Translations under genes and position numbers: made by a program | In this document: in pieces, positions 27,208 through 34,969 of the stretch | Layout of the letters: each line of letters begins with the position of its first letter | Position numbering within the stretch: the stretch's first letter is position 1 | Origin: Bacteroidota bacterium | Lineage (GTDB): Bacteria > Bacteroidota > Rhodothermia > Rhodothermales > Rubricoccaceae | Direction of reading: 5' to 3' | Assembly (NCBI GenBank): GCA_012960515.1 | Contig: DUBD01000241.1 | Location: 32,836 to 67,804, forward strand | DNA: 34,969 bases | Notes under the pieces: generated by a model | What the model was told of the DNA's origin: nothing | The model's input: the letters and a program-made list of their open reading frames with translations, nothing else | The model's database searches: none

Positions 27208-27984
27208 ATGCTCCAGACCTCTCGCGACGGTGCCGTTCTCACTCTCACGCTGGACCGCCCCGAGGTCCGCAACGCGCTCAACGCCGAGATCGTCGGCGCG
27301 CTCCGCCAGCGGCTGGCGGAGGCCGCGAGCGAGGACGGCATCCGCGTGATCGTGCTGACGGGGAGCGGGAAGGCGTTCTCCGCCGGGGCAGACCTCGCGG
27401 CGCTGCAGACGCTCCAGAGCGCGAGCGCCGAGGCCAACCTCGCGGACTCCGAGCACCTCGCGGGCCTGTTCGACGCCATCGCGCGGCATCCCAAGCCGAT
27501 CATTGCCAAGGTCAACGGCCACGCCATCGCGGGCGGCTGCGGGCTGGCGGCCGCCTGCGACATCGCGCTCGTGGCAGACCACGCGAAACTGGGCTTCACC
27601 GAGGTCCGCATCGGGTTCGTGCCCGCCATCGTCGCCGTCATCGCGCGACGGAAGCTGGGGGACGCCGACCTGCGCGACCTCATGCTCACGGGCCGCCTGA
27701 TCTCCGCCGAGGAGGCCGCCGCGGTGGGCCTCGTGACGCGCGCCCTCCCCGCCGATGACCTGGACGCCGCCACCGACGACCTCTGCCGCCAGCTGGCGAC
27801 GGAGACGAGCGGGACCGCCGTCGCGCTGACGAAGCGGCTCCTGCTGGACGTCCACGGCATGGGGTGGGCCGAAGGCGTCTCCCACGCCGTCCGGCTCAAC
27901 GCGCTCGCGCGTGCCACGGACGACTGCAAGGCCGGCGTCGCCGCCTTTCTCGGCAAAACGGATCCGCCCTGGGCGGCGGAGTAG
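27208..27984 (+). CDS. Enoyl-CoA hydratase/isomerase family protein
   Basis: LTLDRPEVRNALNAEIVGALRQRLAEA, GSGKAFSAGADLAAL, AKVNGHAIAGGCGLAAACDIALVADHAKLGFTEVRIGFVPA. Confidence 0.95.
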   Translation: MLQTSRDGAVLTLTLDRPEVRNALNAEIVGALRQRLAEAASEDGIRVIVLTGSGKAFSAGADLAALQTLQSASAEANLADSEHLAGLFDAIARHPKPIIAKVNGHAIAGGCGLAAACDIALVADHAKLGFTEVRIGFVPAIVAVIARRKLGDADLRDLMLTGRLISAEEAAAVGLVTRALPADDLDAATDDLCRQLATETSGTAVALTKRLLLDVHGMGWAEGVSHAVRLNALARATDDCKAGVAAFLGKTDPPWAAE

Positions 27985-27986
27985 CG

Positions 27987-29291
27987 CTACCGCCCCATCG
28001 ACGGCGGGACCGCCTCGCCGCGGGCGTCGCCGTGGCCGCTCACGAGATGGCCGGGCTTCCCGTCCTCCGTGATGATGCCGTGCTTGACGCCGACCCGCTG
28101 GAAAATGGCCAGGATCTCGTCCAACTCCTCGTCCGTGTGGGTCGCCATGTAGCTCGTGCGCATGAGCGACTGCCCGCGCGGCACCGCCGGCGGCACCACC
28201 GGGTTGACGAAGACGCCCTCCTTCAGGAGGTCATTCCAGAACGCGAGGCTCGTCATCTGGTCGCCGATGACGACCGGGATGATGGGCGTCTGGCTGCTCC
28301 ACACGTTGAAGCCGAGCGAGCGGTAGCCCTCGCGCATCCGGTCCGCGATGGCGTTGAGGCGCTCCAGGCGCCACGGCTCCGCTTCCAGGATGTCCAGGCA
28401 GGCGAGGACCGTGGCCACATTCGCCGGCGGCATGCTCGCGCTGAAGATGTGCGCGCTCGCGCTGTGCCGGATGTACTCGATGACCTCGTGCGAGCCGACG
28501 ACGAAGCCGCCCAGGCTGGCGAAGCTCTTCGAGAAGGTGCCCGTCGTGAGGTCCGCGCGGTCGGTCAGGCCGAAGTGCGCGGCGGTGCCCTTGCCGCCCG
28601 GCCCCACCACGCCCACGGCGTGCGCGTCGTCCAGCATCAGCCCGGCGCCGAACTCTTCCGCCAGCGCGACGAGCTCGGGCACCTGCGCGATGGTCCCGCT
28701 CATGGAGAACACGCCGTCCGTCACGATGAGCTTGCCCGCCTCCGGCCGCTCCGTGCTGTGCTTCTCCAGCAGCATCCGGAGGTGCGCCATGTCGTTGTGG
28801 CGGAACCGGACCGTCTCCGCCGCGGACACCTGCGTCCCCGCCACGATGCAGGCGTGGTTGTCCTTGTCGGAGAAGATGAGGTCTCCGCGGCCTGCCAGCG
28901 ACTGGATGACGCCCTGGTTGGTCATGTACCCCGTGGAGAACAGAACGCAGGCCTCTTTGCCCATGAACCGGGCGAGGCGCGCCTCCAACTCCAGGTGGAG
29001 GTCCAGCGTGCCGTTGAGGAACCGGCTCCCCGTGCACCCGCTGCCGTACTTCTCGATGGCGGCCTGCGCGGCCTCCACCACCGCCGGGTGGTTCGTCAGC
29101 CCGAGGTAGTTGTTCGAGCCGGCCATGATGACCTCCTTGCCGTTGATGACGGCGCGGGTGCCTTCGGCGACCTCGATGGGACGGAAATAGGGGTAGACCC
29201 CGGCGCTCTTGGCCTGCATGTAGCGCCCTTCGGGTTCGAAGAACTGGCGGGCCTTCTGGAAGATGGCGCGGGGGGCGGGAGCGTCAGCCAT
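27987..29291 (-). CDS. PLP-dependent alpha-oxoamine synthase family (AONS/KBL/serine palmitoyltransferase-like)
   Basis: YMQAKSAGVYPYFRPIE, NNYLGLTNHPAVVEAAQAAIEKYGSGCTGSRFLNGTLDLH, MLDDAHAVGVVGPGGKG, TTGTFSKSFASLGGFVVGS. Confidence 0.93.
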   Translation of the reverse strand: MADAPAPRAIFQKARQFFEPEGRYMQAKSAGVYPYFRPIEVAEGTRAVINGKEVIMAGSNNYLGLTNHPAVVEAAQAAIEKYGSGCTGSRFLNGTLDLHLELEARLARFMGKEACVLFSTGYMTNQGVIQSLAGRGDLIFSDKDNHACIVAGTQVSAAETVRFRHNDMAHLRMLLEKHSTERPEAGKLIVTDGVFSMSGTIAQVPELVALAEEFGAGLMLDDAHAVGVVGPGGKGTAAHFGLTDRADLTTGTFSKSFASLGGFVVGSHEVIEYIRHSASAHIFSASMPPANVATVLACLDILEAEPWRLERLNAIADRMREGYRSLGFNVWSSQTPIIPVVIGDQMTSLAFWNDLLKEGVFVNPVVPPAVPRGQSLMRTSYMATHTDEELDEILAIFQRVGVKHGIITEDGKPGHLVSGHGDARGEAVPPSMGR

Positions 29292-29488
29292 AGGGCCGAG
29301 GCGGGGGGCGGGAACGGACATAGACAGAGCCGGGGACCGCGGGCGGGAACCGAGCAAGATAGCCGGCGCGTGTGGAGGCGCTGCCGAGGCGTTCGCAAGA
29401 CGATGCGAACGGTGTTCACCCGTCGCCGTTTCCGGAACGTTACGGCCGGTTTGAGCGCCTCCGTGAAATCCGGGAGGGCCGGTCCTGG

Positions 29489-30154
29489 CTACAGCTGGAG
29501 GCGGAGGCCGAGAGCGGGGCCGTCGGGCATGGGGAGCACGCGGAGGGAGAGGTCTTCGCCGACGTCGAAGCCGTCCAGCTCCGCGGCCACGTACGCGTCC
29601 ACGGCCTGCAGCGCGTACGCAAGCCCGGTGAGGAGGATCGCGATGTCGCGGTTGGAGCGGGCGGAGGTGCGGCGGTCGCGGAGCACGGTCGCGCTCAGGC
29701 TGCCCGCCTCAATCCACTCGGCCTCGAACCGCTCGAACTCGTTGGGCGTGCCGTCCGCGACCTCGCGGTCTTCCTGCTGGCGGTAGAGGAACGCGTGACG
29801 GAAGAGGAGGTAGCGGTCGTGCTGGTAGACCGCGAATGCGCCCGCGCCCACGAGCGCCCCCACCACGACCGGCACCTTCGCGGGCTGGCGGTTGTAGAGC
29901 TGCCCCCACCCCGGCACGAGCAGCGCGCGGCGGAGAGCCCCCGAGGGGGAGCGCGTGGAGTCTGCTACGGTCGCGTCCGCGACGGCGACCGAGGGCGTCG
30001 CGAGCGAGTCCGCCTCTTGCGCGCTGGCGGTGGCGCTCAGCGAGAGCGCGGCGAGCGCGAGTCCGGCGAGAACGAGCCCCGCGCGGACCCACTGCCGAGC
30101 ACGGCCGCCAGCGGGAGGGCGGGAGCGTCCGCGTGCATCGGACCGCGCGTTCAC
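29489..30154 (-). CDS. DUF5683-like membrane/secreted protein
   Basis: SGALRRALLVPGWGQLYNRQPAKVPVVVGALVGAGAFAVYQHDRYLLFRHAF; located immediately downstream of parB. Confidence 0.8.
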   Translation of the reverse strand: MNARSDARGRSRPPAGGRARQWVRAGLVLAGLALAALSLSATASAQEADSLATPSVAVADATVADSTRSPSGALRRALLVPGWGQLYNRQPAKVPVVVGALVGAGAFAVYQHDRYLLFRHAFLYRQQEDREVADGTPNEFERFEAEWIEAGSLSATVLRDRRTSARSNRDIAILLTGLAYALQAVDAYVAAELDGFDVGEDLSLRVLPMPDGPALGLRLQL

Positions 30155-30161
30155 GGGCGCG

Positions 30162-31130
30162 CTACTTCCGCAGCGCCTCCATCACGCGCTCCAGGTCCTC
30201 GATGGAGTAGTACGCGATGGTGATGGAGCCGGAGCCGTCGCCGGCGCGGTGGCGGATCTGGACCTGCGTGGCCAGCTTCTCGCGGAGCTCGCCCTCGAAG
30301 GACTCGACTTGGAGCCGGTCCCGCTCCGTCAGAGCGGCGGTCTTCTCCGCGGCCTTCTGGGCCGTGGTGGAGGGCTCGGCGGCGGTGTCCTGCTCGGCCT
30401 CGCGCATGGCGCGGACGCGGCGTTCCACCTCGCGCACGCTCAGGCCGTCGTCCAGGATCTCGCGGTGGAGCGCGAGCTGGGCGTCCTCGTCGTCGATGGA
30501 GACGAGCATCCGGGCGTGGCCGGCGGTGACGGTGCCCTCGCGGAGGCTGGCCTGCACACGCGGCGGGAGGCGGAGGAGGCGGAGCGCGTTGGCCACGGCC
30601 GGCCGGCTCTTGGACACCTTCTCTGCGACCTGCTCCTGCGTCAGCCCCACCTCTTCGATGAGCCGCTGGTAACCGAGGGCGACCTCGATGGGGTTGAGGT
30701 CCTCGCGCTGGACGTTCTCGACGATGGCCATCTCGAGGATCTCCTCGGTGGTGGCCTCGCGGATGTAGGCGGGGACGGCCTTCAGCCCGGCCCGGCGGCT
30801 GGCGCGGAGGCGCCGCTCGCCCGAGATCAGCTCGTACGTCCCCTTCCCGAGCGACCGGACCGTCAGCGGCTGGACCACGCCGAGCTGCTTGATGGAGTCC
30901 GCCAGCTGGTCGAGCGCCTTCTCGTCGAAGTCCTTGCGCGGCTGGTACGGGTTGGGGCGGATGGCCTCCACCTCCACGTCGGCCACGCGGCCGGCGAGGC
31001 GCTGGCGCTCGTCGAAGTTGTAGAGGCGCGTGCGCGGGAGGCCCTCTTCGCCTTCGGCCTCGGGGGCGCTGGGCTGGGAGGGGAGGAGGGCGCTGAGGCC
31101 TTTGCCGAGGGCGGCTTTCTTGGCAGCCAT
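30162..31130 (-). CDS. parB: ParB/Spo0J family chromosome-partitioning protein
   Basis: IRPNPYQPRKDFDEKALDQLADSIKQLGVVQPLTVR, YELISGERRLRASRRAGLKAVPAYIRE, ENVQREDLNPIEVALGYQRLIEEVGLTQEQVAEKVSKSRPAVANALRLLRLP. Confidence 0.97.
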   Translation of the reverse strand: MAAKKAALGKGLSALLPSQPSAPEAEGEEGLPRTRLYNFDERQRLAGRVADVEVEAIRPNPYQPRKDFDEKALDQLADSIKQLGVVQPLTVRSLGKGTYELISGERRLRASRRAGLKAVPAYIREATTEEILEMAIVENVQREDLNPIEVALGYQRLIEEVGLTQEQVAEKVSKSRPAVANALRLLRLPPRVQASLREGTVTAGHARMLVSIDDEDAQLALHREILDDGLSVREVERRVRAMREAEQDTAAEPSTTAQKAAEKTAALTERDRLQVESFEGELREKLATQVQIRHRAGDGSGSITIAYYSIEDLERVMEALRK

Positions 31131-31136
31131 GCGGGC

Positions 31137-32483
31137 TTAGTCGTTGGACCCGTCGGGGCGGGAGAAGGGGTCAGAGCCGCGGCCGGGGGTGGCGCGGGAC
31201 GGCAGGTGGATGCGGCCGGGGTCGGCCGGTCGGCGGGTCTCCGGAGTGCGCGCGGTGCCGTCCGCACGGCCGTTCTCGGGCGGTGCGGAGGGCGTCGGGC
31301 GGGGGGCGGGACGGCCGAACGGGGGGGCGGAGCCATCTCCGCCTGCGGGCGCGGTCCCACTCGGGGGCGGCGTGGACGCCGCGGGCGGCGAGGGCCGGTG
31401 CGTGGCGGCCTCCGGCGGCTCGGGCGCCGCGGGCTGGCGGGGCTCCGGAGCAGGCGTGGAAGGCGCCGGCGAGGTCCGCGGTGGCGGAACGACGGGCGAG
31501 GGCGGCGTCGTGGGCTTCGCGGGCGGCTCAGGGTCGTCTGCCGGTGGCTCCGGTTCGGCGGGCGGCGGCGGGCGCTCCGTCACGGTGGGCTGGAGCGGTT
31601 GGAAGCGCGGCGGCGTCGGGGCGGTCGCAGCCGTGGGGGGAGGCTCGGGCGCAGTCGCCAGCGAGACGGCCGGGGCGTCGTCGTCGTCTGCCTCCTCAGT
31701 TTCGGGGCGCTCCAGGAAGCGGGCGTTGTTCTTGATGACCTCGCCCGCCAGCGCCATGTAGTTCTTCGTTCCGGCGGAGATCGCGTCGTATAGCAGGACC
31801 GGCTTCCCGAAGCTCGGCGCCTCGCTCACGCGGACGTTCCGCTGGATAACGGCCTGGAAGACGCGGTCGCCGAAGTAGCGGCGGACCTCTGCGGCTACCT
31901 GGTTGCTCAGGCGGAGGCGGCCGTCGAACATCGTCAGCAGCACGCCCTCGATCTCCAGGTCGGGGTTGAGGTGCTGGCGGACGATCTTGATGGTGTTGAG
32001 CAGCTGCCCGAGCCCTTCCAGCGCGAAGTACTCCGCCTGCACCGGGATGAGCACGGAGTCGCTGGCGGTGAGCGCGTTGAGCGTCAGCAGGCCGAGGCTC
32101 GGCGGGCAGTCGATGACGATGAAGTCGTACGTCTGCCGGGCCTTCTGCAGCGCCTTCTTGAGCACCCGCTCGCGCTCCGCGAGGTCGATCATCTCGATCT
32201 CGGCGCCCACGAGGTTGATGTGGCTCGGCACGAGGTCGAGGAACGGCATCTCCGTGTGGAGTGCGGCGTCCTCCACGCTCACGTTGCCCATGAGCACCTC
32301 GTAGACGGAGGAGGCGACGGTCCGGCTGTCCACGCCGAGGCTCGACGTCCCATTGGCCTGGGGGTCGGTGTCGAGGAGGAGCGTGGGGTGCTCGGTCGCG
32401 GCCAGCGAGGCGGCGAGGTTCACCGCCGTCGTCGTCTTGCCGACGCCGCCTTTCTGGTTCGCGATCGCGATGACCTTGCCCAT
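31137..32483 (-). CDS. parA: ParA/Soj ATPase with long Pro-rich C-terminal extension
   Basis: [60 protein letters not shown]; then about 190 residues of P/E/A/T-rich sequence to ...[11 protein letters not shown]. Confidence 0.95.
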   Translation of the reverse strand: MGKVIAIANQKGGVGKTTTAVNLAASLAATEHPTLLLDTDPQANGTSSLGVDSRTVASSVYEVLMGNVSVEDAALHTEMPFLDLVPSHINLVGAEIEMIDLAERERVLKKALQKARQTYDFIVIDCPPSLGLLTLNALTASDSVLIPVQAEYFALEGLGQLLNTIKIVRQHLNPDLEIEGVLLTMFDGRLRLSNQVAAEVRRYFGDRVFQAVIQRNVRVSEAPSFGKPVLLYDAISAGTKNYMALAGEVIKNNARFLERPETEEADDDDAPAVSLATAPEPPPTAATAPTPPRFQPLQPTVTERPPPPAEPEPPADDPEPPAKPTTPPSPVVPPPRTSPAPSTPAPEPRQPAAPEPPEAATHRPSPPAASTPPPSGTAPAGGDGSAPPFGRPAPRPTPSAPPENGRADGTARTPETRRPADPGRIHLPSRATPGRGSDPFSRPDGSND

Positions 32484-32590
32484 GGGGCGAGCGCGGGGGT
32501 CGTGGGGCCGGGGGCTGCGCAGGGCGCCGGACCGGCTGAGTGCGGGAGGAAGCGGGCGGCCACTCGTCCTGAACGACGGGCCGCCCCTCT

Positions 32591-32611
32591 CGAATATAGC
32601 CCGGCGCCGGG
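32591..32611 (-). promoter_or_regulatory. Candidate parA promoter element: TATATTCG next to palindrome CCCGGCGCCGGG
   Basis: Minus strand reads CCCGGCGCCGGG-c-TATATTCG, about 108 nt upstream of the parA start. Confidence 0.4.
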
Positions 32612-32650
32612 TGCCCGCCGGACTCGCGGGACCTCGGAGCCGCGCTGCGC

Positions 32651-32893
32651 GTGAAGTCCCCCGAACTTCCTTACGCCGCTTTGCCTGCCCCTTCCATCCT
32701 CGCCCGCGAGCACCGCCAGCGCCTCACCGCCCTCCAGAACGACTTCCGCGACTCGCTCGGCCGCATCGACGGCGACGATGAGGCGGCGATCCAGCTCCGC
32801 GCTGTCATCGAGACCGCGGCCGAAACGCTCGGCGGGCTGGCGGAAGCGTTCGGCGATTTCGCGGAAGGCGACGAGGAGGCCTGGGCCGACTGA
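32651..32893 (+). CDS. Small hypothetical acidic protein
   Basis: GTG-start 80-aa [83 protein letters not shown]; fits between parA and the helicase. Confidence 0.6.
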   Translation: MKSPELPYAALPAPSILAREHRQRLTALQNDFRDSLGRIDGDDEAAIQLRAVIETAAETLGGLAEAFGDFAEGDEEAWAD

Positions 32894-32954
32894 GCGAGGC
32901 GTTCCGCGTCTGGGCCCCGCCTGACGGTCGGCTGGCACGGCTGTCCCTTTCTTT

Positions 32955-32996
32955 CCCCAGTCCCCAGTCCCCAGTCCCCAGTCCCCAGTCCCCCAG
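32955..32996. repeat. Heptanucleotide tandem repeat (CCCCAGT)5 plus an imperfect sixth unit
   Basis: ccccagt x5 (32955-32989) then cccccag, ending 1 nt before the GTG start of the helicase. Confidence 0.95.
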
Positions 32997-32997
32997 C

Positions 32998-34969
32998 GTG
33001 TCCCGCCGCTTCGTCCTCCGCCGAGATCCCGAGTCCCAGGCGCCCGCCCTCCGCCCGGACCTCCAGATCGACTACGCCGCCGAGCTCAACCGCCAGCAGC
33101 TGGCGGCGGCCACGGCGGCCGGCGGCCCCACGCTCATCGTGGCGGGCGCGGGGACCGGGAAGACGCGGACGCTCGTCTACCGCGTAGCCTACCTCGTGGA
33201 GACGGGCGTGGCGCCGGACCGCATCGCGCTGCTCACGTTCACGCGGCGGGCCGCGCGCGAGATGCTCGTCCGCGCGTCGCAGCTGCTGGACGGGCGGTGC
33301 GAACGCGTCCGGGGCGGCACGTTCCACGCCTTCTGCGTGGAGGTGCTGCGGCGGCACGGCGAAGCCATCGGCGTCCCGCGGCGGTTCACGATCCTGGACC
33401 AGGCCGACGCCGCGGACGTGATCGACCTCCTCCGTACGGAGCGCGGGCTGGACTCGCGCGAGCGGCGGTTCCCCAAGAAGCGGACGATCCAGCGCATCCT
33501 GAGCAGCGCCGCCAACCGTGGCGTGAGCGTCCCGGAGATCGTGGAAGAGGAGCACCCGCACTACCTCCGCCACGCCGACGACCTCGCCGCGCTGGCGGTG
33601 GCCTTCCGCGAGACGAAGCGGCGCTACGGCCTCGCGGACTACGACGACCTCCTCGGCCTCACGCTGGAGCTCCTCACCTCGCGCGAGAGCGTCCGCCAGC
33701 AGGTGGCGGGGCGGCTCCAGCACGTCCTCGTGGACGAGTACCAGGACGTGAACGGCGTGCAGGCCGCGCTCGTGGAGCAACTCGCGAGCGTCCACGGCAA
33801 CGTCACCGCCGTCGGCGACGATGCGCAGAGCATCTACCGCTTCCGCGGGGCCGACGTGGGTCACATCCTCGCCTTCCCCGAGCGCTTCCCCGGGGCGCGT
33901 GTCCTCAAGCTGGAGGAGAACTATCGCTCCACGCAGCCCATCCTGACCGTCTCCAACGCCGTCCTCGCGGGTGCGCGAGAGAAGTACGACAAGCGGCTGT
34001 TCACGCGGAAGGAGGGCGGCGAACTTCCGGGCCTCGTGAAGTGCCCGGATGAGGACTGGCAGAGCCGGTTCGTCTGCGAGGTGGTGCTGGGCAACCGCGA
34101 AGCCGGCGTTCCGCTCGCACGACAGGCGGTGCTCTTCCGCGCGAGCTGGTGCTCGTACGCCCTCGAAGCCGAGCTCACGCGCCGCCAGATTCCGTTCGTC
34201 AAGGTCGGCGGGCTGAAGCTGGCGGAGGCGGCGCACGTCAAAGACCTCGTGGCGCACCTCCGTGTGGCCGAGAACCCGGCCGACGCCGTGGCCTGGAACC
34301 GCGCGCTCCTCTTACTAGAGGGCGTCGGGCCGAAGACGGTCCGCAAGGTGCTGGACGGCATCCAGGCGGAGCGCGAGGCTGACGGCGACCCGTACCGCCT
34401 CGCGGCTCCGCACGACGCCCGCTACGCCCAGTCCGTCCGCCAGCTGGCGGCGCTTCTCGCCGATCTCCGCGACGGGCGCGACCTCGACGCCCAGATCGCG
34501 CGCCTTCTGGACTACTACCGCCCCCACCTCGAACGGCTCTACGACGATTGGAAGGCCCGCGAGGCCGACCTCGACGGGCTGGCGGATCTCGCCGCGCGGT
34601 ACGGCACCCGCGCCGCCATGCTCGAAGCTCTCGCGCTGGATCCCGTGGACCTTCACCAGGAAGACGTGGAAGGCTCCTTCCGCGACGAGAAGCCGCTCGT
34701 GCTCTCCACCATCCACTCCGCGAAAGGCCTGGAGTTCGATACCGTCGTGCTGATCGAAGCGCTCGACGGCGTGCTCCCGAACGAGTACGCCGTCAAGAGC
34801 CCGGAGGAGTTGGACGAAGAGCGGCGGCTGCTCTACGTCGCCCTCACGCGCGCCGAGCGCCAGCTGTGGGTGAGCTACCCCGCCGCGCGCTGGCGGCGGA
34901 GTGGCGGCTACCTCACGCGGCCCTCGCGCTTCCTAGAGGACCTCGCTGAGGACGTGCTGGAGCCCGTCG
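32998..34969 (+). CDS. UvrD/PcrA/Rep-family ATP-dependent DNA helicase, 3'-truncated by window end (not in ORF track)
   Basis: Frame of GTG 32998 is open to the window end: LNRQQLAAATAAGGPTLIVAGAGTGKTRTLVYRVAYLVE (Walker A), LLTFTRRAAREML, HVLVDEYQDVNGVQ, VGDDAQSIYRFRGADVGHI, LEENYRSTQPIL, VLSTIHSAKGLEFDTVVLIEALDGVLPNE, EERRLLYVALTRAERQLWV. Confidence 0.97.
   Translation, partial: MSRRFVLRRDPESQAPALRPDLQIDYAAELNRQQLAAATAAGGPTLIVAGAGTGKTRTLVYRVAYLVETGVAPDRIALLTFTRRAAREMLVRASQLLDGRCERVRGGTFHAFCVEVLRRHGEAIGVPRRFTILDQADAADVIDLLRTERGLDSRERRFPKKRTIQRILSSAANRGVSVPEIVEEEHPHYLRHADDLAALAVAFRETKRRYGLADYDDLLGLTLELLTSRESVRQQVAGRLQHVLVDEYQDVNGVQAALVEQLASVHGNVTAVGDDAQSIYRFRGADVGHILAFPERFPGARVLKLEENYRSTQPILTVSNAVLAGAREKYDKRLFTRKEGGELPGLVKCPDEDWQSRFVCEVVLGNREAGVPLARQAVLFRASWCSYALEAELTRRQIPFVKVGGLKLAEAAHVKDLVAHLRVAENPADAVAWNRALLLLEGVGPKTVRKVLDGIQAEREADGDPYRLAAPHDARYAQSVRQLAALLADLRDGRDLDAQIARLLDYYRPHLERLYDDWKAREADLDGLADLAARYGTRAAMLEALALDPVDLHQEDVEGSFRDEKPLVLSTIHSAKGLEFDTVVLIEALDGVLPNEYAVKSPEELDEERRLLYVALTRAERQLWVSYPAARWRRSGGYLTRPSRFLEDLAEDVLEPV

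Noticed and set aside
30162-32483. parS sites near parAB
   Set aside because: Several CACGTG cores exist in the window but none sits in a convincing TGTTNCACGTGNAACA-like palindrome.

Overview
This is a high-GC bacterial chromosomal window. A T9SS-type C-terminal sorting domain, a TonB receptor with an N-terminal carboxypeptidase-regulatory domain, a DUF5683-like gene next to parB/parA and TAnnTTCG-like -7 boxes suggest a Bacteroidota/Rhodothermia-type genome; that lineage is inference. I support about 28 CDSs, including a UvrD-type helicase running off the right edge (32998->34969) that is missing from the ORF track. Recognisable genes include rarA, folE, queD, a HIT protein, an ABC ATPase, coaE, ribBA, yajC, parB, parA, enoyl-CoA hydratase and an SPT/AONS-type PLP enzyme. 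I saw no rRNA, tRNA, CRISPR array or transposase. The most unusual signal is not a gene. The octamer GCTGGCGG (reverse complement CCGCCAGC; one transition from E. coli Chi GCTGGTGG) occurs about 92 times by my manual tally (about 44 on +, 48 on -), against roughly 7 expected from base composition. It is denser in intergenic DNA than in genes and is built into inverted-repeat hairpins at gene ends and back-to-back palindromes. That pattern resembles a DNA-uptake-signal, Chi or HIP-like genome element. Other notable items are a protease with two complete S8 domains, a ParA with a long Pro-rich tail, a Cys-rich module joined to a YCF48-like propeller, a secreted DRRED-repeat protein, a 20-bp direct repeat bracketing a small gene, and a (CCCCAGT)5 heptamer repeat abutting the helicase start.
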